Positions 6,259 to 14,033 of a stretch of 23,516 nucleotides of DNA are shown here, piece after piece. Every line of letters starts with the position of its first letter. Positions within the stretch are counted from its first letter, which is position 1. This stretch comes from an uncultured Erysipelotrichaceae bacterium. GTDB lineage: Bacteria > Bacillota_I > Bacilli_A > RF39 > UBA660. Made by a program: the position numbers and the translations under genes. The stretch is taken from the NCBI GenBank assembly GCA_902783435.1, contig CACZQV010000082.1:1-23516 (forward strand), written 5' to 3'. The notes below the pieces were generated by a model. The model saw only the letters and a program-made list of their open reading frames with translations, was not told the DNA's origin and did not search any database.

Positions 6259-7348
6259 ATTCACCTATTTTGTTTCCACAGTTAGAACAGAATGCTCCAT
6301 TTACTGGATTTCCACATTTAGGACAGAATCCATTAGTTCCTGCTTGTGGTTGAGCTTGTTGTCCTTGTTGTTGGAATGGTCCAACAGCAGCTCCTCCTAC
6401 AACTCCTCCACTTGCCATGTTCATCATACCTAATCCCATGAAACCATTAGCAGCTCCGTTTGCATTGTTAGCAGCATCTTGAACAGCTTTTCCATAAGAT
6501 CCAACAAGTGTACCTTGTTGCATGTAAGTATTTCCAGCAAGTTCGTAGTTATCAATTTTAGCATTAGATTCATCGTCTAATGTTACTGATTCAACAACGA
6601 AACCTTTGATACTCATACCACGATCTCTAATTGGTTGATCGAATACTTTTTCATCCATAGTAGTCTTGATTTCATCTGTAGCAGATGGTAATTCAAGAAC
6701 TGGAACTTTATGTTCACTATTTCCTAATTCATTAAGTACGTTTTGGAATGCTCCAACAACTTCACTTCTCATTTGTTCAACGATATCATCTTTTCTATAT
6801 TCTTCTGCAGTACCAGCAATCTTACTCATGAATGTAGCAGGATCACTAATTACAAAAGTATATTTACCAAAACATTTAACTTGAACTCTTAATGGAGTTT
6901 CTTTTCCAGTCATTTGATTTGGAATTGGATGAGACCAATCTTGGAATGGAATTGGTGCAGGTGTTCCAAATTTATTATCAATAATTTCTTTAGCATTGAT
7001 ATAGAACACTGCTTGTTCCTTGTTTACTGCTCCACCATAAGTGAAACGAGTCCACATTTCTTTAAATACATCACCAAATTGTCCAGCAAAGAAAGTTGGT
7101 GAACTTGATTGATCAAATGTGTAAATTCCTTCTTCAGCAGTAGCATCTAAAATTTGACCATTTTGGAAAATTACAGCAATTTGTCCTGGTGCAACTTGAA
7201 TTGCACTATCTTTTGAAATAATACCATTTGGAGTAGATACTCTCTTCATTAAAATATCATTTCCTAGATCTTCACATCTAATATACTCTTTCCATTGATC
7301 GTGTAGTGTGCTTTTAGCAGCATCTACAGCAGCTTTAATTAAACCCAT
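6257..7348 (-). CDS. SPFH-domain protein with C-terminal zinc ribbon (YdjI-like)
   Basis: 363 aa. The N-terminal MGLIKAAVDAAKSTL, then VAPGQIAVIFQNGQI (about 51-65), TFFAGQFGDVFKEMWTRF and the VQVKCFGKYTFVI region are typical of the YdjI/'virion core' SPFH group. A Gly/Ala/Gln/Met-rich linker (about 285-335) leads to a zinc ribbon CPKCGNPVNGAFCSNCG. In Bacillus YdjI links the phage-shock protein PspA to the membrane together with YdjG/YdjH, encoded beside it. Here the neighbours upstream are a TPM-domain protein and a zinc-ribbon membrane protein, the same company, but no PspA gene is in the window. Its base composition is visibly less AT-extreme than its neighbours, which suggests high expression. 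A 66-base gap with a weak possible promoter separates it from the TPM gene; start has AAGGAG. Confidence 0.88.
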   Translation of the reverse strand: MGLIKAAVDAAKSTLHDQWKEYIRCEDLGNDILMKRVSTPNGIISKDSAIQVAPGQIAVIFQNGQILDATAEEGIYTFDQSSSPTFFAGQFGDVFKEMWTRFTYGGAVNKEQAVFYINAKEIIDNKFGTPAPIPFQDWSHPIPNQMTGKETPLRVQVKCFGKYTFVISDPATFMSKIAGTAEEYRKDDIVEQMRSEVVGAFQNVLNELGNSEHKVPVLELPSATDEIKTTMDEKVFDQPIRDRGMSIKGFVVESVTLDDESNAKIDNYELAGNTYMQQGTLVGSYGKAVQDAANNANGAANGFMGLGMMNMASGGVVGGAAVGPFQQQGQQAQPQAGTNGFCPKCGNPVNGAFCSNCGNKIGE

Positions 7349-7414
7349 AAATTTCTCCTTCTTAATTAATATAATTTAGTATACTATATTTTTAGTTTTT
7401 TTTCCAGTATTTTT

Positions 7415-8092
7415 TTATTTTGAAATCGCTTCATCCTTTATTGTTAAAACACTAATATTATTACCTAATTTTTCATCTAAAATAGTATTAGTTACTTTAT
7501 TATTATATGTAATACGATATATAAATATCATTACTACAATAAATGATAATGCCATAGATAATATTACTATTTCTATCCATGGAATATATTTAACTATTTT
7601 CCCATCTTCCCCTAAATAATACTTATCATTATCCATATTATAAAACCCATCTATTATCGTAATATATTTATCAGTAGCATTATAATAATCTTTATTCTCT
7701 ATATAATCATAAACATATTCTAATATTTGATGTATACGTTCATCAGTATAATACTTAGTAGTTCTATCTCCTACACTATACATATATATTTCTGGTTCTA
7801 CATCATTAATATATATTACAAATAATACTGTATTATCTTTAAAATTTTTTTCTTTATAAAAATCAATTGTATAATAGCTTATACCTTTACCATTTAAATC
7901 TTTAGTAGTAATAATAATAGGATCTATACCAGTACTTTTAATATATGATTTAATTTTTTTATTTAATTTTGTTTCTTCACTTTTATTATATAAATCTGCA
8001 TAGTCATATAGTTTTATACTATTTTTAGCATAACAATTAATACTTATACAAAATAATAAAATAGTTAAAATAAATAACTTAATATATTTCAT
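7415..8092 (-). CDS. TPM-domain membrane protein (YdjH/YgcG-like)
   Basis: 225 aa from the ATG at 8092; a GTG two codons earlier overlaps the AGGAGG site and is not a likely start. Signal peptide at 1-22 (hydrophobic LFILTILLFCISINCYA), then a TPM domain at about 25-150: LYDYADLYNKSEETKLNKKI opens the domain, followed by IDPIIITTKDLNG and VLFVIYINDVEPEIYMYSVG. A transmembrane segment at about 168-192 (IEIVILSMALSFIVVMIFIY) and a short cytoplasmic tail follow. The domain therefore faces the outside, anchored in the membrane. It starts 9 bases after the stop of the YdjG-like gene and belongs to the same operon. The family has weak phosphatase reports, but the role here is probably structural in the SPFH module. 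Confidence 0.8.
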   Translation of the reverse strand: MKYIKLFILTILLFCISINCYAKNSIKLYDYADLYNKSEETKLNKKIKSYIKSTGIDPIIITTKDLNGKGISYYTIDFYKEKNFKDNTVLFVIYINDVEPEIYMYSVGDRTTKYYTDERIHQILEYVYDYIENKDYYNATDKYITIIDGFYNMDNDKYYLGEDGKIVKYIPWIEIVILSMALSFIVVMIFIYRITYNNKVTNTILDEKLGNNISVLTIKDEAISK

Positions 8093-8101
8093 AGACACCT
8101 C

Positions 8102-8968
8102 CTATAAAAAATACGCTACTAAATAAGATATTAAAAATACAAAGACAAATACAATTAAACTAAGTATAATAATACCTGTTACACTAATAGGTATATTAAT
8201 ATAAGAATTACCATTTTCACCATTCATAATATATGTATAATCTTTATCTTTATATTTTACTTTCATTATAAATACTGGTACTAATAATTCTTTAGCATTT
8301 TCAAATAAAATATTAGTATTATCTCTTATTAATTTTTTTAAACTATGATTTACTTTATTTTTCATAATTTTTATAGAATGCTTATCTATATCTTCTTTTC
8401 CATTTATAGATATATCATTTAAAGAAATATCTTCATATAAATAGAAACTATCATCAAAACAATTATTATTAATATCAATACTATTAGATAAATTATATTT
8501 ATTTATAATATTAAAAGTATCATCTTCAATCTTAGAAGTCATTTTAAACAATACATCATTATAATTAAATCTTACACTTTGTATAACAGTATATTTATTA
8601 GTTTCATTTGACTTATTTTTTTCTCCACCAACAAATTCTACTTCACCAGTTCTAGATACATTAGTAACTAAAACAGGTACATATACTTTCTGAAGAGTAG
8701 AAAAAATATTTTTATTTCTAAAACTTCTAGGTACTATAGGATTAAATTTAATTCTTTTATTATAATCTTTTACTACATCACTATACTCTTTATTAAAAGG
8801 AATTACTTTAATTTTATCATTAACAAAAGTATCTTTTTTTTCTATATTAGTACTATTACAAAATATACATTTATCATAATTACTATTAGTTAAAAACTTA
8901 GAATTACAATTTATACAATTATATTCCATTAAAGAAATTTTATTTTCACATTTTTCTTCTTCAAACAT
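8102..8968 (-). CDS. Zinc-ribbon membrane protein (YdjG-like)
   Basis: 288 aa. An N-terminal TFIIB-type zinc ribbon with CINC (Cys18, Cys21) and CIFC (Cys34, Cys37), a middle region with VIPFNKEYSD and a beta-rich part (YVPVLVTNVSRTGEVEF), and one C-terminal transmembrane segment (about 260-287). The layout of zinc ribbon, conserved soluble part with VPVL/VPVFIMKV strands, and C-terminal membrane anchor is that of YdjG-like proteins found beside SPFH and TPM genes. The start has AGGAGG. It lies 9 bases after the upstream membrane-anchored zinc-ribbon gene and just before the TPM gene. Function unproven; proposed role is the membrane scaffold of the SPFH module. Confidence 0.7.
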   Translation of the reverse strand: MFEEEKCENKISLMEYNCINCNSKFLTNSNYDKCIFCNSTNIEKKDTFVNDKIKVIPFNKEYSDVVKDYNKRIKFNPIVPRSFRNKNIFSTLQKVYVPVLVTNVSRTGEVEFVGGEKNKSNETNKYTVIQSVRFNYNDVLFKMTSKIEDDTFNIINKYNLSNSIDINNNCFDDSFYLYEDISLNDISINGKEDIDKHSIKIMKNKVNHSLKKLIRDNTNILFENAKELLVPVFIMKVKYKDKDYTYIMNGENGNSYINIPISVTGIIILSLIVFVFVFLISYLVAYFL

Positions 8969-8977
8969 AAATACCTC

Positions 8978-9676
8978 CTAGTATCTAACTATATTGTCAC
9001 ACCCAAATATTCTTCCTATTACTTCAACTATTGCAGTACCACAATACTTACATTTCTTTTCGCCTAAATTTGTAATAGGACTATTACAATTAGGACAATG
9101 AAAATCAATTGCATTTTGTTTATGTCCAATTAATGATTCATCAATAATATAAATAAACTCTGTTCTAGCTCTATCTTGTACTTTTTCACATTTACCATCT
9201 ACATTTAAAATGTATTCAAAACTAGATGCAAAATAAAGAGTCGCAGTACCTTTTTCTTTTTTATATTTAGCTAAAACTGTTTTATGTATTTTAAACTCAT
9301 CAAACTTAACATTCTTACCTTCATAATCATTAATCATATCATCTACAAAACTTTTAATTTTTCCTTTAAAACCTTTACTACTTTTTTTCTCTATTGCATT
9401 AAAACAATTAAGTATTACTTCTTCAGATTGTCTTTTTAATTCATTAATATTAATACTTGGAAAATCTTCTTTTACTTGAGATAAATAAATACTATCCATA
9501 CTAGTTAATGATTTAGGTTCCATCTGGTGTCTTAATTTTGCTTCACGTATTATATCCCATAAACTTTGTCCAACATAACCAGCTTCATCAAGTACCTTTC
9601 TTACTCTAATTTTAATATATATATAAGTACCTAAAATAAACACTATAAGTACTATAACTCCTATTAAAAACCACAT
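8978..9676 (-). CDS. Membrane-anchored Tim44-like/zinc-ribbon protein
   Basis: 232 aa. An N-terminal transmembrane segment (about 2-22) is followed by a basic patch (KIRVRK), a helical stretch (VGQSLWDIIREAKLRHQ), then an NTF2/Tim44-like alpha+beta domain at about 60-185 (INELKRQSEEVILNCFNAIE opening helix, TLYFASSFEYIL and TEFIYIIDES strands), and a C-terminal zinc ribbon HCPNCNSPI and CKYCG. It is the first gene of the four-gene membrane module; the ATG at 9676 has AGGGTG and a possible extended -10 TGTTAAAAT sits upstream. It is not part of the Bacillus ydjGHI set, so it is a lineage-specific addition. Tim44-like assignment is by pattern and uncertain; the zinc ribbon and membrane segment are clear. 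Confidence 0.6.
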   Translation of the reverse strand: MWFLIGVIVLIVFILGTYIYIKIRVRKVLDEAGYVGQSLWDIIREAKLRHQMEPKSLTSMDSIYLSQVKEDFPSININELKRQSEEVILNCFNAIEKKSSKGFKGKIKSFVDDMINDYEGKNVKFDEFKIHKTVLAKYKKEKGTATLYFASSFEYILNVDGKCEKVQDRARTEFIYIIDESLIGHKQNAIDFHCPNCNSPITNLGEKKCKYCGTAIVEVIGRIFGCDNIVRY

Positions 9677-9691
9677 ATTATCACCCTATAA

Positions 9692-9700
9692 GTATTTTAA
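9692..9700 (-). promoter_or_regulatory. Possible extended -10 promoter of the SPFH-module operon
   Basis: Minus strand TGTTAAAAT just upstream of the ribosome site of the first module gene and just after the serS terminator. No clear -35 box. Confidence 0.4.
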
Positions 9701-9704
9701 CATA

Positions 9705-9736
9705 AAAAGAAAAAAAGAAGAATAAATTCTTCTTTT
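9705..9736 (-). terminator. Terminator of serS
   Basis: Minus-strand stem AAAAGAAGAA/TTCTTCTTTT (9736-9727 with 9722-9713), 4-base loop and a T-rich tail. It overlaps the serS stop codon. Confidence 0.85.
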
Positions 9737-11021
9737 ATTTAACTACTTCTATTTTAGTCTTTCCACCCATATATGGTTGAAGTACTTTTGGTATTTTAAT
9801 ACTTCCATCTTCTTGATAGTTATTTTCAATTAAAGCTATTAAACCTCTTGGAGTAGCAACAACTGTATTATTTAAAGTATGTAGGTAATATGTTCCCTTT
9901 TCTCCTTTAGCTCTAATTCCTAAACGTCTTGCTTGAGCATCTCCTAAAGTACTACAACTTCCTACTTCAAAGTATTTTTGTTGTCTTGGACTCCAAGCTT
10001 CAATATCACATGATTTAACTTTTAAGTCTGCTAAATCACCACTACAACATTCTAATTGTCTTACTGGAATATCAAAATTTCTAAATAACTCTACAGTAAG
10101 TTTCCACATTTTTTCATACCATTCCATAGATTCTTCAGGTTCACATATAACAATCATTTCTTGTTTTTCAAATTGATGAACTCTATATAATCCACGTTCT
10201 TCTAGACCATGGCTTCCTCCTTCTTTTCTAAAACAAGGAGAATAACTTGTCATATGAATTGGTAATTCTGCCTTATTTATAATTTGATCTTTAAATTTAC
10301 CAATCATAGAGTGTTCACTTGTACCAATTAAGTATAAATCTTCACCTTCAATTTTATACATCATAGCTTCCATTTCAGGGAAACTCATAACTCCTGTTAC
10401 TACATCACTATGAATCATAAAAGGTGGAATTGCATAAGTAAATCCAGCATCTATCATAAAGTCTCTAGCATAAGCTATCATAGCTTCATGTAAACGAGCT
10501 ATATCACCAAGTAAATAATAGAATCCTTGTCCAGAAGTTCTTCCAGCAGCATCCTTATCCATTCCTCCAACTCTTTCAATAATATCAGCATGATATGGAA
10601 TCTCATAACTAGGTACTACTGGTTCACCAAATTTTTGTACTTCAACATTTTCAGTATCATCTTTACCAATAGGAACAGAAGGATCCATAATTTGTGGAAT
10701 AACCATCATTTTTTCTTTAATTTCAGCAGTAAGTTTAGCTTGTTCTTCTTCTAAAGAAACAATTTCATCAGCAGTCTTTGCTATTTCTTTCTTAATTTCT
10801 TCTGCTTCATCTTTTTTACCATCTTTCATTAAAGCACCAATTTGACCACTTAATTTATTTTTATCAGCTTTTAACCCATCAGCTTTAACTTGTACTTCAC
10901 GTACCTTTTTATCAAGTTCAAACACCTCATCTACTAATGGTAACTTTTCATCTTGAAATTTCTTTTTAATATTTTCCTTTACTAAATCTCTATTTTCTCT
11001 TATTAATTTAATATCTATCAT
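9735..11021 (-). CDS. serS: Seryl-tRNA synthetase
   Basis: 428 aa class II aminoacyl-tRNA synthetase. The N-terminal antiparallel coiled coil that grips the long variable arm of tRNA-Ser is visible at about 25-105 (Lys/Glu/Asp-rich heptads). Motif 2 appears as FRKEGGSHGLEERGLYRVHQF and motif 3 as NNTVVATPRGLIALIENN, with the C-terminal IKIPKVLQPYMGG typical of bacterial SerRS. Serine recognition residue region TSEHSM is present. The ATG at 11021 follows AGGAGTG. It is the third gene of an operon with an M19 dipeptidase and a DUF1653 protein, and the whole unit is preceded by a T-box leader, giving control by tRNA charging. Confidence 0.97.
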   Translation of the reverse strand: MIDIKLIRENRDLVKENIKKKFQDEKLPLVDEVFELDKKVREVQVKADGLKADKNKLSGQIGALMKDGKKDEAEEIKKEIAKTADEIVSLEEEQAKLTAEIKEKMMVIPQIMDPSVPIGKDDTENVEVQKFGEPVVPSYEIPYHADIIERVGGMDKDAAGRTSGQGFYYLLGDIARLHEAMIAYARDFMIDAGFTYAIPPFMIHSDVVTGVMSFPEMEAMMYKIEGEDLYLIGTSEHSMIGKFKDQIINKAELPIHMTSYSPCFRKEGGSHGLEERGLYRVHQFEKQEMIVICEPEESMEWYEKMWKLTVELFRNFDIPVRQLECCSGDLADLKVKSCDIEAWSPRQQKYFEVGSCSTLGDAQARRLGIRAKGEKGTYYLHTLNNTVVATPRGLIALIENNYQEDGSIKIPKVLQPYMGGKTKIEVVK

Positions 11022-11032
11022 ATTATCACTCC

Positions 11033-11317
11033 TTATTTATTAAATATTTCAAATCTATACTTTTGTTTTATTTCTGGATACTTTTCATGATCAACTTCTG
11101 ACATAAACATCTCAAGTGGTCTAGCAGCATAATCTACTCCTTCAACACATTCAGTCTTATATAATGGTTTATAAATCATTAATTCTTCTCCACTTTCAGT
11201 ATGTCTAGAAGTACCAATAATTTCATATAAATATAAATTTGGTTCTTCTTTTAATTGTTCTTCTGTCATTTTTTCTCTTTTAAAATGTTGAACTATATCA
11301 CCTTTATTAAATCTCAT
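11033..11317 (-). CDS. DUF1653-domain protein
   Basis: 94 aa. The pattern [10 protein letters not shown], then [23 protein letters not shown] and [11 protein letters not shown] is the DUF1653 signature (HFKG...Y.vlg.a.HsEtgE..vvY..LY...RP..mF). A small beta-rich cytosolic domain of unknown function, common in bacteria as a stand-alone protein. It is translated 3 bases after the dipeptidase stop and 11 bases before serS, so it belongs to the T-box operon. Why it travels with serS here is unknown. Confidence 0.85.
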   Translation of the reverse strand: MRFNKGDIVQHFKREKMTEEQLKEEPNLYLYEIIGTSRHTESGEELMIYKPLYKTECVEGVDYAARPLEMFMSEVDHEKYPEIKQKYRFEIFNK

Positions 11318-11319
11318 AA

Positions 11320-12243
11320 TTAACTCTCCTTAAACATTTTATTATATATATTCTTATACATAATTTTATCTATTTCTTCTTCATTATACTTTCTACTTAA
11401 TAACTTTCTTAATTCATTATTTATATTATTATAATCAAAAGTCATTAAATATTCTTCATCAAATAAAGGTTTAGCAAAAGTCATATCATCTGAAGATACA
11501 CATACATTATCAATACCCAACATATCAACAGCTTTATTTATATGTTTTAAATAAACATCTCTTAAATCTTCACTATCATTATCATCTCTTACAAATCCAC
11601 TATAAGAAACAAGTCCAAGTAATCCCCCTACACTACCTAATGCTTTAATTTGATCATCATCTAAATTTCTTTTATGATGACATATTTCAAAACAATTAGA
11701 ATGAGATGCGATTACTTTTACATCTTTACCTAAAACTTTCTGCTCTCTTATTAAATCAATAGTATCATAAAAAGTATTCTTATTCATATGACTTAAATCT
11801 ATTGATATACCTAAATCAATTGCTTTTATTAAAAATTCACGTCCAGCATTAGTAAGACCATAACTATCTTTATTACCAGAACCATATCTATTAGGATTAT
11901 TCCATACAAGTAATATATTTCTAAGCCCTAAATTATATAATTCTTCTAATTCATTAATATCTTTAATATAGTCACAACCCTCTATACTAAAAACAACATT
12001 AATATTAGGTAAATATTCTTTAAACATCTCAGTAGATTTCTTAAACATATCTACTACATTAATCTCTCTATCATCACCAATTTCTAAAGCCATCTCTTTT
12101 TTATTCATAAAATATAAATTAGCTAAAAGTCCCGAGACATTATCTTCTCTAAAACATTTAACCCATTCTTTTAAATAAGAATAATCATTTTTTAGATAAC
12201 TATAATACATTATTGATAATAGATCATGATGTAAATCTATCAT
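11320..12243 (-). CDS. Membrane dipeptidase family peptidase (M19)
   Basis: 307 aa using the ATG at 12243, which has AGGAGATG at proper distance; an open frame further upstream only covers the T-box leader. Metal ligands of the M19 renal-dipeptidase family are visible: DLHHD with His5 and Asp7, the bridging Glu in FSIEGCDYI, His in DLSHMNK, His in ASHSNCF followed by the [10 protein letters not shown] helix, and Asp in VSSDDMTF. These enzymes hydrolyse dipeptides, including D-residue ones, using two zinc ions. No signal peptide, so cytosolic. First gene of the T-box operon with DUF1653 and serS; recovering amino acids from dipeptides would fit induction on amino-acid shortage. Confidence 0.88.
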   Translation of the reverse strand: MIDLHHDLLSIMYYSYLKNDYSYLKEWVKCFREDNVSGLLANLYFMNKKEMALEIGDDREINVVDMFKKSTEMFKEYLPNINVVFSIEGCDYIKDINELEELYNLGLRNILLVWNNPNRYGSGNKDSYGLTNAGREFLIKAIDLGISIDLSHMNKNTFYDTIDLIREQKVLGKDVKVIASHSNCFEICHHKRNLDDDQIKALGSVGGLLGLVSYSGFVRDDNDSEDLRDVYLKHINKAVDMLGIDNVCVSSDDMTFAKPLFDEEYLMTFDYNNINNELRKLLSRKYNEEEIDKIMYKNIYNKMFKES

Positions 12244-12257
12244 ATAATCATCTCCTA

Positions 12258-12314
12258 TAAAAACAAAAAAAGAATAGTACAAGGAGTGCAAATTACTACA
12301 CGGTACCATCCTTT
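12258..12314 (-). terminator. T-box terminator hairpin
   Basis: Stem 12314-12303 with 12280-12269, then TTTTTTTGTTTTT-like run before the ribosome site of the dipeptidase gene. Mutually exclusive with the antiterminator. Confidence 0.85.
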
Positions 12315-12453
12315 ATTTAACTTAATTAGATAACGGTATTACCCGGGAATAAATCCATCTATAGAGTAGATAAATAAGTATTTAATAGTGTTTTCACCAA
12401 CCACACATTCTCTAAAATTAAATATTCTTATTATTAGTTCTAATCATCGACCT
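12258..12453 (-). ncRNA. T-box riboswitch leader
   Basis: The minus-strand leader contains the hallmark T-box sequence AAAGGATGGTACCGTG (12314-12299), with the TGGT bulge that pairs with the tRNA acceptor end. In the antiterminator AAGGA (12313-12309) pairs with TCCTT (12285-12281). In the competing terminator AAAGGATGGTAC (12314-12303) pairs with GTACTATTCTTT (12280-12269, two G-U pairs) followed by a T-run. Upstream, stem I shows the conserved AGAGA and GGTTGGTG distal elements (about 12413-12394) and helices TATTTAAT/ATTAAATA and AATAAG/CTTATT. A further stem GGTAAT/GTTATC lies between. The specifier codon lies near 12356-12375 but could not be fixed: UCU (Ser), UAC (Tyr) and CUC (Leu) are all readable there. 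It controls dipeptidase-DUF1653-serS. Confidence 0.93.
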
Positions 12454-12459
12454 GTATTA

Positions 12460-12488
12460 ATTATATTAAATATATTATAAATTTGCAA
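12460..12488 (-). promoter_or_regulatory. Sigma-A promoter of the T-box operon
   Basis: Minus strand TTGCAA (12488-12483), 17 bases, TATAAT (12465-12460). The expected start near 12453 places stem I at the 5' end of the RNA. The box overlaps the last bases after the upstream gene. Confidence 0.85.
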
Positions 12489-12489
12489 G

Positions 12490-13656
12490 TTATTTAACAT
12501 AACATACATAATTATTATTTACTTCCTGTAAATCACTAACATTTTTAACATCATCAGTACTTATTGTATCTATTAATACATTATCTATACCTGTAGTACC
12601 ATCAGTTAAACTAACATAATAATTACTACTTCCACTACTATTATCAACTACAACATATCCTTTTATAGGTTCTCTTTGATAATAAAATGGTAAATATATA
12701 TAATCACCTAAATCACTATATATAAAATAATAAACTCCTGTTTTATTATCATAATCAACATCATCACAAGAAAACTTATTTTTACTTATTTTATTCTTAG
12801 TTTTCTTAACTATCCCCTTAGCAGCATATACATAATATTCTTTTCCTACTACTTCTGCTCCATCATTAACACTATCCATATTCTTCCATAAAACAAATCC
12901 AATACCTGCTAAGAAAAACAATATTATAAAGAATAAAAATACTCTTTTTCTTTTATAATTATTCTCTATTTCCTTTTGATTTAAATCATCTACAAAAGAA
13001 CGTCCTTGATATAAACTAGTACCAAATCCAATTATAGGTATAAATATTAATGATAAAACAACTGTTAATAATCCATTAAATTTAAATCTCTTACCCAAAG
13101 TATAAAACATTACTAGTATATATAATTCTCCTATTATTGGAATTAAAGTAATAAGTCCCAATAATTTCTTCTTATAAAGAATTTCAGATAATACCATAAA
13201 ATTATATATAGGTATTAATCCACTCCACCATGGCTTATTACATTTCATAAATATTAATTCTATAGAATAACAGTATAAAAATATAGTAGAAACTATAACC
13301 AATAAGTATGGAAGAAAAGAATCCCTTACATATAAAATATCCATATTACCTTTTAATAAAACAATAATAGTACTAATAATTATAATAAACATATAAATAC
13401 TAAAATTAACAATAAAACATAGTTTTCTATTACCAGTATTATTACCTATACTAGTCTGTACACTATTACTGCTAATATATTCACCTGATCCTACTTGATA
13501 AGCTTCTGCGTTATCTTTAATATATGGTTTCATACTTTGATTAGCTTCATGATCTGAGTTTAAATTACCACATTTCATACAATAACGAGAATTACTATTC
13601 ATTTCAGCTCCACATCTAGGACAGTAAATTGTATATCCTTGATCTTCATTATTCAT
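12490..13656 (-). CDS. Zinc-ribbon membrane protein with DUF5684-like region
   Basis: 388 aa. An N-terminal zinc ribbon with CPRC (Cys12, Cys15) and CMKC (Cys26, Cys29), a polar linker, and about six hydrophobic segments between about 80 and 265. The part CNKPWWSGLIPIYNFMVLSE with LLGLITLIPIIGELYILVMF and LGKRFKFNG is the DUF5684-type signature (W-x-x-LIPiYN ... IPi.n). After the last membrane segment a C-terminal domain of about 120 residues (Tyr- and Asp-rich, beta-like) probably lies outside the cell. Function unknown. A possible extended -10 TGATAAAAT and GGAGATG site precede the ATG at 13656. No terminator was found at its end, so some read-through into the T-box leader is possible. Confidence 0.65.
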   Translation of the reverse strand: MNNEDQGYTIYCPRCGAEMNSNSRYCMKCGNLNSDHEANQSMKPYIKDNAEAYQVGSGEYISSNSVQTSIGNNTGNRKLCFIVNFSIYMFIIIISTIIVLLKGNMDILYVRDSFLPYLLVIVSTIFLYCYSIELIFMKCNKPWWSGLIPIYNFMVLSEILYKKKLLGLITLIPIIGELYILVMFYTLGKRFKFNGLLTVVLSLIFIPIIGFGTSLYQGRSFVDDLNQKEIENNYKRKRVFLFFIILFFLAGIGFVLWKNMDSVNDGAEVVGKEYYVYAAKGIVKKTKNKISKNKFSCDDVDYDNKTGVYYFIYSDLGDYIYLPFYYQREPIKGYVVVDNSSGSSNYYVSLTDGTTGIDNVLIDTISTDDVKNVSDLQEVNNNYVCYVK

Positions 13657-13693
13657 AAATACATCTCCATATCTAAAATAATTTTATCACAAG

Positions 13694-13723
13694 AAATAAA
13701 AAATAGAAACTATTTAGCTTCTA
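13694..13723 (-). terminator. Terminator of spoVS
   Basis: Minus-strand stem TAGAAGCT/AGTTTCTA (13723-13716 with 13711-13704, one G-U pair), 4-base loop, six T then more T-rich sequence. It overlaps the spoVS stop codon. Confidence 0.8.
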
Positions 13724-13970
13724 TTATTAATTTAATTGCAGTCCTATCTTCTCCTTCTATAGAAATATCAGAAAAAGCCGGAATACAAACTAAATTCTTA
13801 CCACTAGGAGCAACAAAACCGCGTGCTATAGCTACTGCTTTAATTGCTTGATTAAGTGCTCCTGCACCAACAGATTGTATTTCTACGATTCCTTTTTCAC
13901 GAAATACATTTGCCAGTGCTCCTGCTACACTATTAGGATTAGATTTACTACTAACTTTTAATATTTCCAT
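13710..13970 (-). CDS. spoVS: Stage V sporulation protein S
   Basis: 86 aa, a near-textbook SpoVS: MEILKVSSKSNPNSVAGALA at the N-terminus, GAGALNQAIKAVAIARGFVA in the middle and CIPAFSDISIEGEDRTAIKL at the end. SpoVS is a small Alba-fold-like protein needed for normal spore development in Bacillus, and is also found in some non-sporulating lineages. The ATG at 13970 follows AGGAGG. It lies downstream of the VanW-type gene, separated by that gene's terminator, so it needs its own promoter; the spacer is short and no certain promoter was found. Together with cotE it points to sporulation. Confidence 0.96.
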   Translation of the reverse strand: MEILKVSSKSNPNSVAGALANVFREKGIVEIQSVGAGALNQAIKAVAIARGFVAPSGKNLVCIPAFSDISIEGEDRTAIKLIIEAK

Positions 13971-13989
13971 AAATTCCTCCTAATAAATA

Positions 13990-14033
13990 ATATGAAAAAA
14001 AGATTAAAATATTCATTTTAATCTTTTAAATAC
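13990..14033 (-). terminator. Terminator of VanW-type gene
   Basis: Minus-strand stem AAAAGATTAAAAT/ATTTTAATCTTTT with GAAT loop, 13 bp, then more T. It overlaps the stop codon of the VanW-type gene. Confidence 0.85.

Noticed and set aside
6666..7102. Two plus-strand open frames inside the SPFH gene
   Set aside because: They are antisense to a clear protein and have no ribosome sites or family likeness.
10527..10754. Plus-strand Ser/Asn/Phe-rich frame inside serS
   Set aside because: Low-complexity antisense shadow of the SerRS coiled coil.
12244..12309. N-terminal extension of the dipeptidase
   Set aside because: It translates the T-box terminator region; the ATG at 12243 has a strong ribosome site.
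12340..12356. CCCGGG palindrome as an operator site
   Set aside because: It lies inside the T-box leader and is better explained as part of its folded structure.
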